NCBI RefSeq assembly: GCF_003073045.1
Contig: NC_037591.1
Coordinates: forward strand, 24,151,319 to 24,215,318
Reading direction: 5' to 3'
Origin: Pomacea canaliculata
Lineage: Eukaryota; Mollusca; Gastropoda; Architaenioglossa; Ampullariidae
DNA length: 64,000 bases
In this document: piece after piece, positions 59,900 through 64,000 of the stretch
Layout of the letters: each line of letters opens with the position of its first letter
How positions within the stretch are numbered: the first letter of the stretch is position 1
Notes under the pieces: generated by a model
Seen by the model: the letters and a program-made list of their open reading frames with translations, nothing else
What the model was told of the DNA's origin: nothing
Database searches by the model: none
Program-made: the position numbers and the translations under genes

Positions 59900-62405
59900 A
59901 GGTATCCTGTGCACCGTATGTTTACATTTTCCAGGCTGTTGTGTACATATATTCCAATATATGCTTTCATGTACATATTGTTTTTAAGATTATCTGCTGT
60001 GTGTTGTGTTGAAGATTTTGAAAACGACTTTTCTTTACACATATTCTCAGCACTCTCTAACACTACTAACCCTCCCTTTTTTTATCAGAATTGAATAAAA
60101 GGAAAACTTTTACAATTGTTGGATTAATATTGCACGGGACAAGCGATAGACAAAGAGTTTCAACAGGTTAGTAATACACTGTTAAATGAAGCAAACCGTT
60201 CAGGCTGGTCTTTAAGGACATTAACAGCAAACAAAGAGAAAAATGTTTAGAGACGACACATTAAAATTCTGTCCTTTATGATACGCGGAGGTTTTAAAAG
60301 AACAGCACAAGATAACAGCATTTGTTTTCTTTACCGATAAGCACTACAACTTCTAAGGTTTTGTTCCAATTTAACCTGAGCCAATTTTATAATAAATATG
60401 TATTTAAAGACAATAAATACAAAAGGAATGTAGACCAGCACTGGTGTATATTTGTTTTCTTGATGATGTCCTGTATACAGGCTTTCACGATATTTGTTTC
60501 ACTTGCGGTGTATATTATTTTATTTAGAGCAGTCCATATCTGAGTGCGTAAAAGTGTGTGATTGTGACTATAATTAATAGCAATATAGAGTTAATTATCA
60601 TTTGCGTCCATAAGTGTGTATGCATCTGAGTGTATATATATATATGTATGAAAGATAGTTATTATTTGTGTGAAAGGGAGAGATAGAAAAATATAAAAGG
60701 AAACAGAACAAGAACTGACAAAATGTTGACCACTTCGGTAGCTAGTTGTAAACTACTAAACAAACAACAAACTAGCACTTGCCTGAATTATACCGGTGGT
60801 AACAGCACAAACAGGGCGATAACAACTCTTACATAATGATCTTCCGAAGTTTCCGTTACAGTTAAGAACAGGTCCACGATAATTAACTGACTCTGAAGAC
60901 GACAAGTTAAAAATCACGAGAAAAAAAGGATAAATAAGGGGAAGAAAAAACAACAACAATGATACACTAATATACAAGGGAGATAAACACTTTCGAAAGA
61001 TTGAGCTATAGGCAGCGAAGAGTTATCGTTTCATGGTCTCAAAACGTTTACATACCGAACATTAAACGTGTCACTAGAGGATTCAGGCAAACGATGTGCA
61101 GGATGCAGTGAGCGCTGATGTGCCGAGAAAGAAAAGATGAAGCCAGGCTCGAAACAGTTTCTGAAATCAGTTAGTCTTGTCTACAGAAAAAAAAAATATT
61201 TCAGAAAGTAAAAACAAAACAGAGAATAAAGGAGACGAGCTATCAAGCTGACACTCTTGAGATATTAGGCAAATGACAGGAACAGAAATCTACTGACAGC
61301 TAAACGTGTCATAGCCTGTCTGTTGTAGCCTATTGCTCTACTCTGTCACTCCCAGTGCACCTCACAAACCTACAGACATCATTACCTCCCCTTTCTTACT
61401 AGGCTCAATGCAGAAATAAAAGCTTTCATTAGTTAACAAGAGAATGTGTCTCCCTAATTGAAGTGGACTGTAATGTAGACATCATTTCTGGCAAAAACAA
61501 AGATACAGCGAGTCCGTTGAAGTATTCTAAAGCAGTCAGCCTGCAGTCCTACTAGTCTGAGAGTAGGTAGACATGGCTAGACACACTATACCAGAAGGTA
61601 AGTCACCTGAACTAGACAGCTTCATAGCTCAGCTGTTCGAGCAGGGTTGAGGGGGAGAAGAAACAACAAATATCCTCAATTCTTTATGCCAAAAAGGTCC
61701 AGGAACAGCATCCAAGGTTGATGAAGTCACTATTGTGTTTCGTTCCCAAAAAGAGTAACACTAGACAGTGTGAAGACTACAGGAGCCTCAGCCTGATCAG
61801 CCAGCCATGAGAGTCATAACAAATATTTAGTTTTAATCATACTTATCAACCAGCATCTCTGATCTCATCGCCACCTTTCACTTCAGACGACAGTTGTGAT
61901 GTTTTCTGTAGGATCTCTGTGGTGGCTTTTCCCTACAGGCTGTGCGACTACATGATGTAACGGACTCAAACTTCCCAGCATGACTAAACGTCTCAGTTCA
62001 AACTTCCGATGGATTAGTAAACATTTTCTTGGGTTTATTTATCAAAACAAGCTCAAAGCATATTGTGAGTTGCATAATTTTGCTTTTGCAATGTTATAAT
62101 GTTTCGTCCTTTACTTTTATTTCAAGCAAAATGCCAATCGAAGATTCACATAACCGATAAGCTTTATGTTTCTTCGCTTCATGACGAGACGTTTGGTTTC
62201 GCTGCTGTGCCTTCGAATAGTTTGCTGATATTTTCAAAATATCATCGGTCGTGGTATAGAATAGCGTACTATTCGAAGTTGTAAGGACAGGTGTTACTTA
62301 CCTTTAGACTTAGATACACACTTCAGTTTACTTCCTTGTGATATCAGTGACAGCCCTAGTCACGTGATAAGTCAGTCACACGGGGTTAATAATTATCACT
62401 CCACT
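59900..62405. repeat. Right arm of the segmental duplication
   Basis: It is collinear with 53580-55620 but longer, with extra sequence in the intervals. In the left arm a TRIM gene begins 150 bp past the last shared block. Here the corresponding place holds T- and A-runs (34 A at 62458-62491) and no RING exon is visible up to 64000. Confidence 0.6.
61510..61860 (+). mobile_element. Non-LTR retrotransposon (LINE) reverse-transcriptase fragment
   Basis: The translated region reads GKSPELDSFIAQLFEQG, a stop, then GGEETTNILNSLCQK, matching the well-known start of LINE reverse transcriptases (GKSPGxDxIPAELL, then GGE.TT.IL..LCQKIW). After a frame change near 61730 it continues VPKKSNTRQCEDYRSLSLIS, the next conserved block (PKKGN..QC.NYRTISLISHPSK). 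Only this part of the polymerase is left, with several stops. RTE-like elements have this wording, but the clade is uncertain. Confidence 0.75.
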
Positions 62406-62452
62406 CTGAAAAAGATTTCTTTATTTTATTTTATTTTTTTTTGTATTCTGAT

Positions 62453-62457
<5 letters not shown>

Positions 62458-62491
<34 letters not shown>
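62458..62491. repeat. Poly-A tract at the end of the right duplication arm
   Basis: Thirty-four A in a row, 55 bp past the last block shared with the left arm. It may be the tail of an inserted retroposon that separated the arm from whatever followed. Confidence 0.9.
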
Positions 62492-62492
<1 letters not shown>

Positions 62493-64000
62493 CAAACGTG
62501 AATAACAAGGCTAGCAACTACCACCAGCCTCACTGTAAACGTTCTGACCGAGCTCAAGTACTTAAGATTAGTGGGTTAATTTCAAAACTTAAAATACCTA
62601 AAGTACCTATTTTAAGTTTAATGGGATAGATGTTGAAGTACTATTTGAATTATTATATCTAAGTGTTAAAAACAACTATAACAATAAGTTCTCAGTGGCT
62701 GAAAACTATGTAATTAAGCTTATTGGCTCATCTGTATATATATAAAACTTTTACTTTTTACAGATGGACAGATAGATGGGCTTGATAAGGTGATTACTCC
62801 TATATTGCTGCATGATTCTAAAGTGCGGGGCAGTGGGTCTTGTAATCTTGCTAAAAACTACAGTGTTGTTATTATATTTACCTGTTTACACTCAGAACAA
62901 TCACCCAGCTCAATGGTACGTGCTGAGTGAAGTAGATTTCCACTAGATGTTGTCGCAAAAACTATGATGCTATTATTCTGATACAAATTATTTTATCCTT
63001 TTGATGTTCATAAATGATCTAGCATAGCTTGGTGGTTCTTTATTAATCTTTATTGAGTCCTTTATTAATCGGCTTAGTACACAATCTGTCACATCATTAA
63101 CCTTTAACCCGGAGTCTGAATTCTTCCCTTACTAGGTCGATGATGGCAGTTTTCAGTTTGAAAATAATCCTTAAGTATTAAAGTAGTGATATATTATTTT
63201 CTATTAGTAAAATTATCATGATTTCCGTTTTTTGACGTTAATGTACTTTTCATGTACACACACACATATATATATATACGATCATTCACACACTTGTACC
63301 CACAACATATCGCAGGAAGCTGACAATGACAATGACCAACTTTATTAGCCCGCAGTGAGCAATTTAAACATGGGAAGGTGCTCAGTTTTTATATATGAAT
63401 AGTTACACATCAAGTTCTGGCTGCAAAATATGATCAAGTTGAAAAAAAATGGTTTAAAATGTTTTTCAATAAAAAATCAGGGTGTGAACATAACATATGA
63501 AGCAGAGATTTCATTATTTATTACTTGAAAGATATATGTACATTCATGATTTAGTCCATAAAATTATATATATATGATTCATGCTAAGTGCTATGAGCTA
63601 ATCTTTGGAAAGGTGCTATAAAAATACTTGTTATTATTAATTTTTAGTTATTTTTATTTAAAATGATTTTTGAAAACATATTATTTATTATTATTTTAAG
63701 ATTTCTTTTTTTTATTAATTTTATTATTTTAATATTGTTATCATTTTATTATTATTTGCTAGATTATGGTTACAATGTTTACTACAATCACCGTAAATAA
63801 ATTGTAATCTAAAACTTGGCGAGAAAATAGAAATAATATTCTTACTATTTCCTGCTCAGTGATAATCTTCAGTAATATCATATTGATCTTCCGATGTTCA
63901 GTATCAACTGATGTAGAATGTTACAGTGCAGAGGACAGAATGTATTCTGGATTAGAAGTATTTGGTGTTGCTACCTGTCGATTGCCAAACCGTTGTATAT
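62492..64000. other. AT-rich end of the window
   Basis: Very AT-rich with short AT and CA runs near 63255 and TTATT-rich DNA at 63640-63760. No RING, B-box or NHL-like coding remnant is visible. Confidence 0.6.

Noticed and set aside
1-64000. CRISPR arrays, operons, ribosomal RNA genes, toxin genes, or whole viral elements
   Set aside because: Nothing in the window supports any of them; the sequence is eukaryotic in style and the repeats seen are microsatellites, SINE-like and LINE fragments.

Overview
The window looks like nuclear DNA from an intron-rich animal, most likely a mollusc (gastropod-like) or another lophotrochozoan. The reasons are short coding exons bounded by ordinary GT-AG splice sites, many microsatellites, tRNA-derived SINE-like elements with box A and box B, LINE reverse-transcriptase scraps, and a local family of RING/B-box genes with an NHL-like C-terminus of a kind often expanded in molluscs. 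The placement is inference from style and cannot be proven from the sequence alone.

The only confidently recognisable genes are in the right third, 40.2-57.8 kb. It holds a cluster of TRIM-type (RING, B-box, coiled-coil) E3 ubiquitin ligase paralogues. Gene A (42056-40958, minus) reads cleanly through two exons but stops where the C-terminal domain should begin. Gene B (45816-43862, minus), gene C (50429-48494, minus) and gene D (55766-57792, plus) carry the full domain order but each is interrupted by frameshifts or stops. An orphan coiled-coil exon relic lies at 40569-40245 (minus). All four larger copies have one intron, phase 0, at the same place in the coiled coil. C and D are head to head. 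D is flanked by two collinear, diverged copies of the same about 2 kb block (53.6-55.6 and 59.9-62.4 kb), both containing the same LINE fragment, so the cluster grew by local duplication.

The left 40 kb has no long open frame. It has CpG-dense patches with E-box or NRF-1-like motifs (2.3-2.7, 6.47-6.76, 7.62, 28.81 kb). It also has several short minus-strand segments that look like exons: 34443-34381 and 31780-31709, whose phases match and end at a stop codon; 26050-25929 and 24386-24253, whose phases match; 12692 to about 12473; and 1814-1707. I cannot name these products. The rest is simple repeats, SINE-like elements and unannotated intergenic or intronic DNA.

Functionally, the recognisable genes form one system: RING/B-box ligases with a coiled coil for oligomerisation and a C-terminal domain that probably binds the target. 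The mix of one shortened clean copy, three broken copies and one relic is typical of a fast-turnover multigene family. The indel pattern could also partly reflect assembly error, which raw reads would settle.
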